Origin: JADGHQ01 sp045805385
GTDB lineage: Bacteria; Actinomycetota; Thermoleophilia; Solirubrobacterales; Thermoleophilaceae
Length of the DNA: 23,069 bases
Direction of reading: 5' to 3'
Assembly: GCA_045805385.1 (NCBI GenBank)
Contig: JBJMLG010000245.1
Span: forward strand, 1 to 23,069
How positions within the stretch are numbered: position 1 is the stretch's first letter; each line of letters begins with the position of its first letter. Shown here in pieces: positions 1 through 7,393 of this stretch. Both the position numbers and the translations under genes were made by a program. A model generated the notes under the pieces. It did not search any database. It saw only the letters and a list, made by a program, of their open reading frames with translations, and had not been told where the DNA came from.

Positions 1-804
1 GGCTCGAAGGTGACTCTGCTCGAGGCGCTGCCGCAGATCCTGCCGCTCGAGGACGAGGAGATCGCGAAGGCGGCCGCGCGCGAGCTGAAGAAGCAGAACG
101 TGGACGTGGTCACCGACGCGAAGATCGACGGCGCTGAGGCCAAGGACGATGGCGTGGAGCTCACCTGGGGCGGCGAGACGAAGAAGTTCGACTACCTCGT
201 GATCGCCGCCGGTCGCGGCGCGGACGACGAGGGCCTCGGACTCTCGGAGGCCGGCGTGAAGACCACACAGAGCGGCCAGGTCGAGGTCGACGGGCGCATG
301 CGCACCTCGCTCGACCGGGTGTACGCCATCGGCGACCTCGTGTCGGTCGGCCCGGCGCTCGCGCACAAGGCCTCCGACGAGGGCATCATCGCCGCCGAGG
401 ATGCGGCCGGCATGGACACCCATCCGCTCGACTACCCCAACATCCCGAGCGTGACCTTCTGCTACCCGCAGGTGGCGAGCTTCGGCCTCACCGAGAAGCA
501 GGCTCGCGAGGGCGGGCACGACGTGGTGGTCGGCAAGATCCCGATGGGCGCCGTCGGCGCTCCCACCGTTTACGGCGACCGCGGCGGCATGATCAAGATC
601 GTCGGCGAGTCGAAGTACGGCGAGCTGCTCGGGGCGCACATCGTGGGCGTGAAGGCGGCGGACATGATCCAGGAGCTCGTGAACGCGCAGGCGCTCGAGG
701 GCGGGTTCAGCGAGGTTGCACGCGTGGTGCACGCGCACCCCACGTTCTCCGAGGGCGTGATGGAGGCCGCGCGCGCGGCCGACGGCTGGCTGATCCACGG
801 CTAA
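1..804 (+). CDS. lpdA: Dihydrolipoamide dehydrogenase (E3), C-terminal part, cut by window edge
   Basis: This is the E3 flavoprotein that reoxidises the lipoyl group of 2-oxoacid dehydrogenase complexes and passes electrons through FAD to NAD+. The frame is open from base 1 with no start, so the N-terminal FAD half and the redox-active Cys pair lie outside the window. Seen here are the end of the NAD domain (beginning GSKVTLLEALPQILP), the second FAD-contact motif YAIGDLV followed by ALAHKASDEG, and the dimerisation domain. That domain ends with the HAHPTFSE signature, whose His and Glu form the catalytic dyad supplied to the partner subunit. About 267 residues remain of a usual 460-470. Position just upstream of E1/E2 genes supports assignment to that complex, although E3 can also serve glycine cleavage or other 2-oxoacid complexes. 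TAA stop; 8 bp to the next gene. Confidence 0.95.
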   Translation, partial: GSKVTLLEALPQILPLEDEEIAKAAARELKKQNVDVVTDAKIDGAEAKDDGVELTWGGETKKFDYLVIAAGRGADDEGLGLSEAGVKTTQSGQVEVDGRMRTSLDRVYAIGDLVSVGPALAHKASDEGIIAAEDAAGMDTHPLDYPNIPSVTFCYPQVASFGLTEKQAREGGHDVVVGKIPMGAVGAPTVYGDRGGMIKIVGESKYGELLGAHIVGVKAADMIQELVNAQALEGGFSEVARVVHAHPTFSEGVMEAARAADGWLIHG

Positions 805-812
805 CGCGGCGG

Positions 813-1406
813 ATGATCCGCCTCTACCGAGCCGACTGGTCCACCAACTGCGAGCGCGTCGCGCTGGCGCTCGCGCACAAGCGCCTCGAGGTGGAGTCGA
901 TCGTGATCGACTACGGCGACCGCTCGATCGTCGAGCAGGCGAGCGGCCAGGGACTCGTCCCCGTGATCGACGATGACGGCCGCGTGATCGCGGACTCCAC
1001 GCGCATCCTGCGTTACCTCGAGGAGCGCAATCCCGAGCCGCCGCTGTTCCCGCGCGACCCGGCGCGGCGAGCCGAGCTCGACGTGTTCCTCGACTGGTTC
1101 AACCGAGTCTGGAAGCACGCGCCGAATGCGATCGAGGCCGAGCCGGCGCGAACCGCAGAGCTTGCGCTGGTGATGGGCGAGCACCTCGACCTGTTCGAGC
1201 GGATGCTGGACGGCCGCGAGTACCTGTTCGGTGACGACTTCTCTGCGGCCGACTGTGCCGCCTTCCCGTTCCTGAAGTACGCCGCCTACCGGGACCCCGC
1301 CGACGACGAGAAGTTCCACGTGATCCTCGGCACGCATCAGAGCGTCGAGGGGCGACCGAACCTCGCCGCGTGGATCGCGCGGCTGGACGAGAGGCCGCGG
1401 GCGTGA
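813..1406 (+). CDS. Glutathione S-transferase-like protein
   Basis: A 197-residue cytosolic protein with the two-domain GST layout. The N-terminal thioredoxin-fold half (about 1-75) has STNCERV at the active-site position, the LVPVI segment with the expected cis-proline, and DSTRIL, where a Ser normally binds the gamma-glutamyl group. The all-helical C-terminal half contains FSAADCAAFPFL, the usual SxxD helix-capping motif. The reaction and substrate cannot be read from the sequence. Most actinobacteria use mycothiol rather than glutathione, so the thiol cofactor is uncertain. It starts 8 bp after the E3 stop and its TGA overlaps the GTG start of the next gene, so it is almost certainly co-transcribed with the dehydrogenase genes. 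A role in thiol or redox housekeeping of the complex is only inference. Confidence 0.85.
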   Translation: MIRLYRADWSTNCERVALALAHKRLEVESIVIDYGDRSIVEQASGQGLVPVIDDDGRVIADSTRILRYLEERNPEPPLFPRDPARRAELDVFLDWFNRVWKHAPNAIEAEPARTAELALVMGEHLDLFERMLDGREYLFGDDFSAADCAAFPFLKYAAYRDPADDEKFHVILGTHQSVEGRPNLAAWIARLDERPRA

Positions 1407-1981
1407 GCGACGAGCGGCCGGTCTTCTACTACGACCTCGGCTCGCCGTACGCCTACATCACGGCCGAGCGCATCAACAGCACGCTGCCGGTCGTGCCCGA
1501 GTGGCAGCCGATCCTGCTGGGCGGCGTGTTCAAGGCGACGGGACGCAGCTCGTGGGGCCTCGGCCCCGACCGCGCGGCCGGCATGGCGGAGTGCGAGCGC
1601 CGCGCGGAGGCGTACGGGCTGATGCCGTTCCGCTGGCCGGCAAACTGGCCGGGCGACTACCTCGTCGCGATGCGCGCGGCAACGTTCGCCAAGAAGTCGG
1701 GCCGCGCGGTCGCGTTCTCGCTCGCTGCGTTCCGCCAGCAGTTTGCGGCGGGGCGCGATCTGAGCGAGCTCGACAACGTGCTGCTCGCGGCCGCGGCGTG
1801 CGAGCTGCACCCGCGCGCGGTCACGACCGGCATCGAGTCGAAGGGCGTCAAAGACGAATTGCGCCGCGCCACGGAAGAGGCGATCGAGCGCGGCGTGGTC
1901 GGCGTTCCCACGATCCGCGTGCGCGACGAGCTGTTCTGGGGCGACGACCGCCTGGGTGAGGTCGCAGACGCCATCGGGTAA
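1403..1981 (+). CDS. DsbA-fold protein, 2-hydroxychromene-2-carboxylate isomerase-like
   Basis: About 192 residues. The opening FYYDLGSPYAYI matches the start of the HCCA isomerase/kappa-GST family, in which the Ser before Pro-Tyr is the catalytic, thiol-contacting residue. The C-terminal GVPTIRV segment carries the conserved cis-Pro of the DsbA/thioredoxin fold. Known members isomerise 2-hydroxychromene-2-carboxylate in naphthalene breakdown with a glutathione cofactor, but no other aromatic-degradation gene is visible, so the true substrate is open. I chose GTG 1403 because it overlaps the preceding TGA (GTGA) and puts the motif near the N-terminus, with GAGAGG upstream. An ATG at 1370 would add 11 residues inside the previous gene. 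CxxC thiols of a true disulfide oxidoreductase are not seen. It follows another thioredoxin-fold gene directly. Confidence 0.82.
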   Translation: MSDERPVFYYDLGSPYAYITAERINSTLPVVPEWQPILLGGVFKATGRSSWGLGPDRAAGMAECERRAEAYGLMPFRWPANWPGDYLVAMRAATFAKKSGRAVAFSLAAFRQQFAAGRDLSELDNVLLAAAACELHPRAVTTGIESKGVKDELRRATEEAIERGVVGVPTIRVRDELFWGDDRLGEVADAIG

Positions 1982-1992
1982 CGTCAGGTGGG

Positions 1993-3255
1993 ATGGCGTC
2001 CGAGCCTGCTGCAGCGCAGCGTAAGAGGGGGCAGAAGGAGCAGAACGGGAGGCCGGCGGCACACAAGCTGCCGTCCAAGGACACCTGCGCCACGATCGTC
2101 TCCAAGATGATGCTCATCCGCCGCTTCGAGGAGCGCGCGGGCGAGATGTACGCGAAGGCCAAGGTCGGCGGCTTCCTGCATCTCTCGATCGGTGAGGAGG
2201 GCACGATCGTCGGCTCGACGCAGGCGCTTCGCGAGACCGACTACCTGCTCTCCACCTACCGCGAGCACGGGCAGGCGCTGGCGCGCGGCACTTCGCCCAA
2301 CGCGGTGATGGCTGAGCTGTTCGGCCGCGTGGACGGCTGCTCGAAGGGACGCGGTGGCTCCATGCATCTCTTCGACATGGAGCGGCGCTTCCTCGGCGGC
2401 TACGGGATCGTGGGCGGCAACCTGCCGCTCGCCACGGGCGTCGCGCTCTCGGCCGCCTACAGCGAGACCGACGACGCCGTGCTGTGCATGTTGGGCGACG
2501 GCGCGACGAACCAGGGAACCTTCGGCGAGTCGATGAACATGGCCGCGCTGTGGGACCTGCCGGTCGTCTTCACGGTGATCAACAACCAGTTCGGCATGGG
2601 TACGGCGCTCGAGCGCCACTCCGCCGTCACGGACCTCTCGAAGAAGGCCGAGGGCTTCGGCGTGCCCGGCCACAAGTGCGACGGCATGGACGTGCTGGAC
2701 GTGCACGCCGCCACGCTCGAGGTGCTCCGCTGCGCGCGGGAGGAGCGCCGACCGCAGCTGCTCGAAGCCGTCACCTATCGCTTCCGCGGCCACTCCATGG
2801 CGGACCCCGAGGAGTACCGCACCAAGGAGGAGGTCGAGGAGTGGCGCCGCCGCGACCCGATCGCCTCGTTCTCGGCCCGCCTCGTGGATGAGGGCGTCTT
2901 CACCGACGAGGAGATCGAGCAGTTCGACAAGCAGGCGATCGAGACCGTCGACGAAGCGGTGCGCTTCGCCGACAACAGCCCGTTCCCGGACCTCGACTCG
3001 CTGTACGACGACGTGTACGTGCTCGGCGAGCAGGTGCGCGGCTGGTGGACCGTGGACGAGCGTTCGCCGGAGCCTCACCCGGGCGAGCGTGAGCGCGAGG
3101 CGGGCAAGCTCCCGCACGAGCTTGCCGAGGCCGGCGCCGCCTACGCGAGCGTGGGCGACGTGCAGGAACGCCGCCGCGAGCACGCGCAGGACGACGGGGA
3201 GGGAGAGGGCGAGCCGGCCGCGGACGACCGCGACCAGGAAGGTGGCGCGGACTGA
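1993..3255 (+). CDS. pdhA: Pyruvate dehydrogenase E1 component, alpha subunit
   Basis: Thiamin-diphosphate-dependent alpha subunit of the E1 heterotetramer, which decarboxylates pyruvate and acetylates the lipoyl arm of E2. The ThDP/Mg motif is clear: GDG at residues 168-170 followed by NN at 197-198 (INNQFGMGT). Other hallmarks are IRRFEERAGEMY near the N-terminus, YREHGQALARG, KGRGGSMHLFD, and YRFRGHSMADPEEYR, the loop near the active-site entrance. At 420 residues it is longer than most bacterial E1 alpha proteins (about 330-370). The excess is a Lys/Arg-rich N-terminal tail of about 25 residues and a charged Glu/Arg-rich C-terminal tail after about residue 350. Branched-chain 2-oxoacid or acetoin dehydrogenase E1 are close relatives and cannot be excluded. 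ATG 1993 lies 11 bp after the previous stop; the gene overlaps pdhB by 1 bp (TGATG). Confidence 0.93.
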   Translation: MASEPAAAQRKRGQKEQNGRPAAHKLPSKDTCATIVSKMMLIRRFEERAGEMYAKAKVGGFLHLSIGEEGTIVGSTQALRETDYLLSTYREHGQALARGTSPNAVMAELFGRVDGCSKGRGGSMHLFDMERRFLGGYGIVGGNLPLATGVALSAAYSETDDAVLCMLGDGATNQGTFGESMNMAALWDLPVVFTVINNQFGMGTALERHSAVTDLSKKAEGFGVPGHKCDGMDVLDVHAATLEVLRCAREERRPQLLEAVTYRFRGHSMADPEEYRTKEEVEEWRRRDPIASFSARLVDEGVFTDEEIEQFDKQAIETVDEAVRFADNSPFPDLDSLYDDVYVLGEQVRGWWTVDERSPEPHPGEREREAGKLPHELAEAGAAYASVGDVQERRREHAQDDGEGEGEPAADDRDQEGGAD

Positions 3256-4238
3256 TGCCGGTCATGCGCTACCGCGAGGCGCTCAACCAGGCGCTGCGCG
3301 AGGAGATGGAGCGCGACGAGCGCGTCTACATCATGGGTGAGGACATCGGCGTGTTCCAGGGCGCCTTCAAGGTCACGCAGGGGCTTCTGCAGGAATTCGG
3401 CGAGAAGCGCGTGCGCGACACGCCGATCTCCGAGAACACGATCGTCGGCGTGGGCGTCGGCTCGGCCATGTCGGGGTTGCGGCCCGTCGTCGAGCTGATG
3501 ACGATCAACTTCTCGCTGCTCGCGATGGACCAGATCGTGAACCACGCCGCGTCGATCCACTACATGTTCGGCGGCCAGGCGCGGGTGCCGCTCGTGATCC
3601 GCATGCCGCAGGGCGCGGGCCATCAGCTCGGCCCGACGCACTCCCACTGCTTCGAGGCGCTCTACCTGCACGTGCCGGGGCTGCTCGTCGCAGCGCCCAG
3701 CACCGCCGCTGACGCCAAGGGGCTGCTGAAGGCCGCGATACGCGACGACAACCCCGTGATCTTCATCGAGCACGAGTGGCTCTACGGCCAGCGTGGCGAG
3801 GTCCCCGAGAACGGCGGGCTGATGCGCTTCGGCGAGGCCGCCGTGCGGCGTGAGGGCGACGACGTGACGATCGTGGGCGTGTCGCGTATGGCCGTGACCG
3901 CCGAGCGCGCAGCCGAGGCGCTGTCCAACGAGCACGAGATCGAGGCCGAGGTGATCGACCCGCGCACGCTGCGACCGCTCGACCTCGACACGATCCTCGA
4001 GTCGGTGCGCAAGACGAACCGCGCGGTGATCGTCGAGGAGGGCTGGCCGCACGGAGGCGTGGGCGCGAACCTCGCCGCGCTGATCCAGGAGCATGCCTTC
4101 GACTATCTCGACGCGCCCGTCTCGCGCGTCACCGGCGCCGACGTGCCGATGCCCTACTCGAAGCCGCTCGAGCAGGCCGCCTTCCCGCACGAGGAGCATG
4201 TAGTGCAAGCGGCCCTGGCCCTCTTCCGAGACCTGTAA
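3255..4238 (+). CDS. pdhB: Pyruvate dehydrogenase E1 component, beta subunit
   Basis: A 327-residue partner of E1 alpha, of normal length for the family. It has the N-terminal pyrimidine-binding transketolase-like domain (YREALNQALREEM, then MGEDIGVFQGAFKVT, RVRDTPISEN and VVELMTINF) and the C-terminal transketolase domain (EVIDPRTLRPLD, then VIVEEGWPHGG). The GED glutamate is the residue that activates the ThDP aminopyrimidine in this family, and the MPQGAGHQLGPTHS stretch lies near the active site. The ATG shares its A with the TGA of pdhA, indicating coupled translation and equal stoichiometry. Eight bases separate its TAA from the E2 start. As with the alpha subunit, acetoin or branched-chain oxoacid specificity cannot be fully ruled out. 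Confidence 0.94.
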   Translation: MPVMRYREALNQALREEMERDERVYIMGEDIGVFQGAFKVTQGLLQEFGEKRVRDTPISENTIVGVGVGSAMSGLRPVVELMTINFSLLAMDQIVNHAASIHYMFGGQARVPLVIRMPQGAGHQLGPTHSHCFEALYLHVPGLLVAAPSTAADAKGLLKAAIRDDNPVIFIEHEWLYGQRGEVPENGGLMRFGEAAVRREGDDVTIVGVSRMAVTAERAAEALSNEHEIEAEVIDPRTLRPLDLDTILESVRKTNRAVIVEEGWPHGGVGANLAALIQEHAFDYLDAPVSRVTGADVPMPYSKPLEQAAFPHEEHVVQAALALFRDL

Positions 4239-4246
4239 GGAGCACG

Positions 4247-5620
4247 ATGGCGACCGACGTGATGATGCCGCGGCTGTCCGACTCGATGGAGGAGGGCACG
4301 GTGCTCAAGTGGCTCGTGGAGGTCGGGGGCGACGTGAAGCGCGGCGAGCCGCTCGTAGAGATCGAGACCGACAAGGCGAACATGACCTACGAGGCCGACA
4401 CCGACGGCGTGCTCATGGAGGTGATCGCGCAGGAGGGCGAGACGCTGCCGATCGGCGAGGTGATCGCGCGCATCGGGGAGGCGGGCGAGAAGCCGTCGGG
4501 CAACGGCGCCTCCAAGCCCGCCGAGAAGGAGGCCGACCCCGAACCGGAGCCGGAACCGGAGGCGGAGGCGGAGACCGCAACCGAGGAGCCGGTCGAGCCA
4601 GAGGCCGGGGAGGCCGCGGGCCCGGCCGAGGACGGAGGCGACGGCGGAGCACCTGAGCGCAGTCCGGCGACCGCGCCGAGCGCCAACGGCGGCGGCGACC
4701 GCGTGAAGGCGTCGCCCGTCGCGCGCCGCATGGCGCGCGAGCTCGGCGTGGAGCTCGGCCAGTTGCAGGGCACCGGTCCGGGCGGGCGCATCGTGAAGTC
4801 GGACGTGGAGGCGGCAGCCTCCGGCGGCGGGGTGGCAGCTCCGCCGGCGGAAGAGGAGGAGGAGCGGGAGCGACCCGAGGCCGCCCCCGCACCCGCGCCT
4901 CAGGCGCAGCCGGCCGGAACCGCCGGCGCCAAGGGGGAGGCGTCGGTGCAGGAGCTCACACGCCTACAGCAGACGGTGTCGCGGCGCATGGCCGAGTCGA
5001 AGGCGACCGCGCCCGACTTCCAGCTGTACGCGGACGTGGACATGTCGAAGGCGGTCGAGCTGCGTGCGCGGCTGAAGGAGGTCGCGGATCCCGCGCCCTC
5101 GTTCAACGACATGGTCGTGAAGGCTGCGGCCACGGCGCTGCGAGAGTTCCCGCGCGTGAACGGCGCCTACCGCGACGGCAAGTTCGAGCTGTACTCGCGG
5201 GTCAATGTCGGCGTCGCCGTCGCAGCGCAGGACGCGCTTGTCGTGCCGACGGTCTTCGACGCCGACCGCAAGTCGCTCGGCCAGATCGCGCGCGACGCAC
5301 GCGAGGTGATCCAGAAGGTGCGCGACGGCACGGTCACACCGCCGGAGCTCTCGGGCGGCACCTTCTCGGTGTCGAACCTCGGCATGTACGGGATCGACCG
5401 CTTCAGCGCGGTGATCAACCCGCCACAGGCGGCCATCCTGGCCGTCGGCTCGCTGAAGAAGCGGCCCGTGGTGGACCAGGACAGCGGCCGCATCGTCGCA
5501 CGCGACACGATGACGCTCACGCTCGTCTGTGACCACCGCATCCTCTACGGCTCCGACGGCGCCGAGTTCCTGGCGCGCGTGCGAGAGCTGCTCGAGCAGC
5601 CCCTGTCGCTCGCGCTCTAA
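4247..5620 (+). CDS. pdhC: Dihydrolipoyl acyltransferase (E2) of the 2-oxoacid dehydrogenase complex
   Basis: The 457-residue core of the complex; it takes the acyl group from E1 on its lipoyl arm and passes it to CoA. Order of parts: one lipoyl domain (about 1-78) with the lipoylated Lys43 in ETDKANM; a Pro/Glu/Ala-rich linker (about 82-145); the E1/E3-binding domain (about 150-187, ASPVARRMARELG then GTGPGGRIVKSDV); a second Glu/Pro/Ala-rich linker; and the catalytic domain from about 228. The active-site motif is DHRILYGSDG with catalytic His430. The usual Asp of DHRxxDG is Tyr434, a variant I recall from plastid/cyanobacterial-type E2. SFNDM and SVSNLGMYGIDRFSAVINPPQAAIL are also typical. 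AAGGAG overlapping the pdhB stop serves as ribosome site. This is the last gene of the tightly packed run; an 81-bp gap follows. Confidence 0.94.
   Translation: MATDVMMPRLSDSMEEGTVLKWLVEVGGDVKRGEPLVEIETDKANMTYEADTDGVLMEVIAQEGETLPIGEVIARIGEAGEKPSGNGASKPAEKEADPEPEPEPEAEAETATEEPVEPEAGEAAGPAEDGGDGGAPERSPATAPSANGGGDRVKASPVARRMARELGVELGQLQGTGPGGRIVKSDVEAAASGGGVAAPPAEEEEERERPEAAPAPAPQAQPAGTAGAKGEASVQELTRLQQTVSRRMAESKATAPDFQLYADVDMSKAVELRARLKEVADPAPSFNDMVVKAAATALREFPRVNGAYRDGKFELYSRVNVGVAVAAQDALVVPTVFDADRKSLGQIARDAREVIQKVRDGTVTPPELSGGTFSVSNLGMYGIDRFSAVINPPQAAILAVGSLKKRPVVDQDSGRIVARDTMTLTLVCDHRILYGSDGAEFLARVRELLEQPLSLAL
4540..4625 (+). repeat. Low-complexity Pro-Glu/Ala-Glu linker repeats within E2
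   Basis: Short GAACCGGAGCCG-like and GAGGCG-like units are tandemly repeated and encode an alternating Pro-Glu then Ala-Glu run. This is the flexible interdomain linker that lets the lipoyl arm swing. It is part of the E2 gene and not a separate element, but the DNA repeats make it a likely site of length variation between strains. Confidence 0.7.
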
Positions 5621-5701
5621 GCCTGGCCCGCCGCGTCACGTAAGACGTTTTCCCGGCCTTGTGCACGGGAACTCGTTTCACGGGGACAGGAGGGCAGACC
5701 G
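5621..5701 (+). promoter_or_regulatory. Spacer before the permease gene: dyad, CACGGG repeat and strong ribosome site
   Basis: This 81-bp gap separates the E2 gene from the permease. It holds a tiny hairpin CGTC-N6-GACG (5634-5647) followed by TTTT, too short to call a terminator with confidence. It also holds an inverted repeat TTCCCG-N10-CGGGAA (5650-5671) and a direct repeat CACGGG at 5664 and 5679 (15-bp period). A strong Shine-Dalgarno AGGAGGG (5688-5694) lies 7 bases before the permease ATG. I find no convincing -35/-10 pair. The dyad is a reasonable candidate operator for the glycolate/lactate genes, but that is inference. Confidence 0.35.
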
Positions 5702-7372
5702 ATGTACAAGCAGGTGCTCGATCCAGTCGGGAACGCGCTCGGGTGGTCGTCGCTGTTCGCTGCGCTGCCGTTGATTGTGCTGTTCGTGTTGCTCGGCGGC
5801 ATCCGCATGAAGGCTCAGTGGGCGGCACTGCTGTCGCTGCTGACCGCGATCCTCGTCGCGCTGATCGCATATGACATGCCGTTCGGGCAGACGATGGACT
5901 CGGCCGCCGAGGGCGCCCTGTTCGGCTTCTTCCCGATCATGTGGATCGTGATCAACGCGATCTGGGTCTACAACATGACCCGCGAGACCGGGCATTTCGC
6001 CGTGCTCCGGCGGTCGTTCGCCACCGTCAGCGCCGACGAGCGGATCCAGGCGGTCATCATCGCATTCAGCTTCGGAGCGCTCATCGAGGCGCTGGCAGGC
6101 TTCGGCACCCCGGTCGCGATTTCGAGCGTGATGCTGATCGCACTCGGATTCCGCCCGATCAAGGCGGCCTCTGTGGCGCTCGTGGCAAACACGGCGCCCG
6201 TCGCCTTCGGCGCCATCGCCATCCCGATCGTCACGCTCTCCGAGGTGAGCGGGCTGCCGAAGGACGACCTCGGCGCGATGGTAGGCCGGCAGACGCCATT
6301 GCTCGCCGTGATCGTGCCGCTGATCCTCGTCGCGATGGTCGATGGTCGGCGCGGGCTTCGTCAGACCTGGCCGGCGGCTCTGGTGGCAGGCGTGACCTTC
6401 GGCGCGCTGCAGTTCGCCACCTCCAACTACATCTCCGTAGAGCTCACAGACATCATCGCGTCGCTGGGTTCGGCGGCCGCGATCGTGCTGCTGCTCCAGA
6501 TCTGGCAGCCGTCCGAGCCGCTCCTTGCTGAAGAGGCGGCAGGTCCGACTCGCCCGGCCGTCGCCGGCGCGGAGAGCTACAACCCGACGCTCGAGGCCGA
6601 GACACGGAGGCGCGACGACCAGACGAAGGACTCCCGGCGCGACATCATCCTCGCCTACGCGCCCTACGTGATCATCATCGCGGTCTTCGGCATCGCGCAG
6701 ATCGGCACCATCAAGGATTGGCTCGACGGCCTCGGCAGCGAGTTCAAGTGGCCCGGGCTGCACGTCCTGAACGCCAAGGGCAAGGAGCCGATGTCGGTCA
6801 CGTTCAAGTTCAACTGGGCCAACGCCGCGGGCAGCCTCATGCTGGTCGCGGGGATCATCACGATGCTCGTGCTTCGCTTCAGCCCGATGCGGGCGCTGCG
6901 CACGTACTGGGCCACGCTGGTGCAGCTCCGGTGGGCGATCGTGACGGTGATGTCGGTGCTCGCGCTCGCCTACGTGATGAACCTCTCGGGCGAGACGATC
7001 ACGCTCGGCACGTGGGCGGCCGAGGCGGGCAGCTTCTTCGCGTTCCTGTCGCCGCTCATAGGCTGGTTCGGTGTGGCGGTCACAGGCTCCGACACGTCGT
7101 CGAACGCGTTGTTCGGCGCACTCCAGGTGACCGCGGCCAAGAAGGCGGGCCTCGAGCAGGTGCTGCTCGCGGCCGGAAACAGCTCGGGAGGCGTGCTCGG
7201 CAAGATGATCTCGCCTCAGAACCTGGCGATCGGAGCGGCGGCTGTGGGAATGAGCGGCCGCGAGGGGGACCTGTTCCGTCGAGTGCTTCTGTGGAGCGTG
7301 GTGCTGATCCTGATCATGTGCGTGCTCGTATTCCTACAGTCGAAGAGTCTCCTCGACTGGATGGTCGTCTAG
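5702..7372 (+). CDS. lctP: L-lactate/glycolate permease (LctP/GlcA family)
   Basis: A 556-residue polytopic inner-membrane carrier, close to the usual 550 residues of the LldP/GlcA family, which takes up lactate and glycolate with protons. The N-terminus (WSSLFAALPLIVLFVLL) and the many hydrophobic segments fit. Family landmarks include IEALAGFGTPVAISS, VANTAPVAFGAIAIPI, SGSDTSSNALFGALQ-like VTGSDTSSNALFGALQ and NSSGGVLGKMISPQNLAIG. A hydrophilic loop at about 280-310 (Glu/Arg/Asp-rich) interrupts the membrane segments, as in relatives. Substrate choice is not decided by these motifs. The following glycolate oxidase and malate synthase genes favour glycolate, as for E. coli glcA in the glc operon, while lactate remains possible. 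Strong ribosome site AGGAGGG; 18 bp to the next gene. Confidence 0.93.
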   Translation: MYKQVLDPVGNALGWSSLFAALPLIVLFVLLGGIRMKAQWAALLSLLTAILVALIAYDMPFGQTMDSAAEGALFGFFPIMWIVINAIWVYNMTRETGHFAVLRRSFATVSADERIQAVIIAFSFGALIEALAGFGTPVAISSVMLIALGFRPIKAASVALVANTAPVAFGAIAIPIVTLSEVSGLPKDDLGAMVGRQTPLLAVIVPLILVAMVDGRRGLRQTWPAALVAGVTFGALQFATSNYISVELTDIIASLGSAAAIVLLLQIWQPSEPLLAEEAAGPTRPAVAGAESYNPTLEAETRRRDDQTKDSRRDIILAYAPYVIIIAVFGIAQIGTIKDWLDGLGSEFKWPGLHVLNAKGKEPMSVTFKFNWANAAGSLMLVAGIITMLVLRFSPMRALRTYWATLVQLRWAIVTVMSVLALAYVMNLSGETITLGTWAAEAGSFFAFLSPLIGWFGVAVTGSDTSSNALFGALQVTAAKKAGLEQVLLAAGNSSGGVLGKMISPQNLAIGAAAVGMSGREGDLFRRVLLWSVVLILIMCVLVFLQSKSLLDWMVV

Positions 7373-7377
7373 GGCGC

Positions 7378-7393
7378 GGGAGGCTGATACTTG
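7378..7393 (+). promoter_or_regulatory. Ribosome binding site that fixes a TTG start for glcD
   Basis: GGGAGG (7378-7383) stands 7 bases before TTG 7391. No in-frame ATG or GTG lies in a suitable place, so the site decides the start of glcD. TTG starts usually lower initiation, so GlcD may be made at a reduced rate relative to its mRNA. Confidence 0.65.

Noticed and set aside
1370..1402. ATG 1370 as start of the HCCA-isomerase-like protein
   Set aside because: It would lie within the end of the GST gene. GTG 1403 overlaps the preceding stop and puts the family motif at its normal distance from the N-terminus.
4540..4625. Tandem repeat as a mobile or regulatory element
   Set aside because: The repeat codes for the Pro/Glu/Ala linker of E2, which explains it fully.
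5634..5651. Intrinsic terminator after the E2 gene (CGTC-N6-GACG then TTTT)
   Set aside because: A 4-bp stem is too weak in a genome of this GC content; such sequences arise by chance. Mentioned only within the spacer entry.
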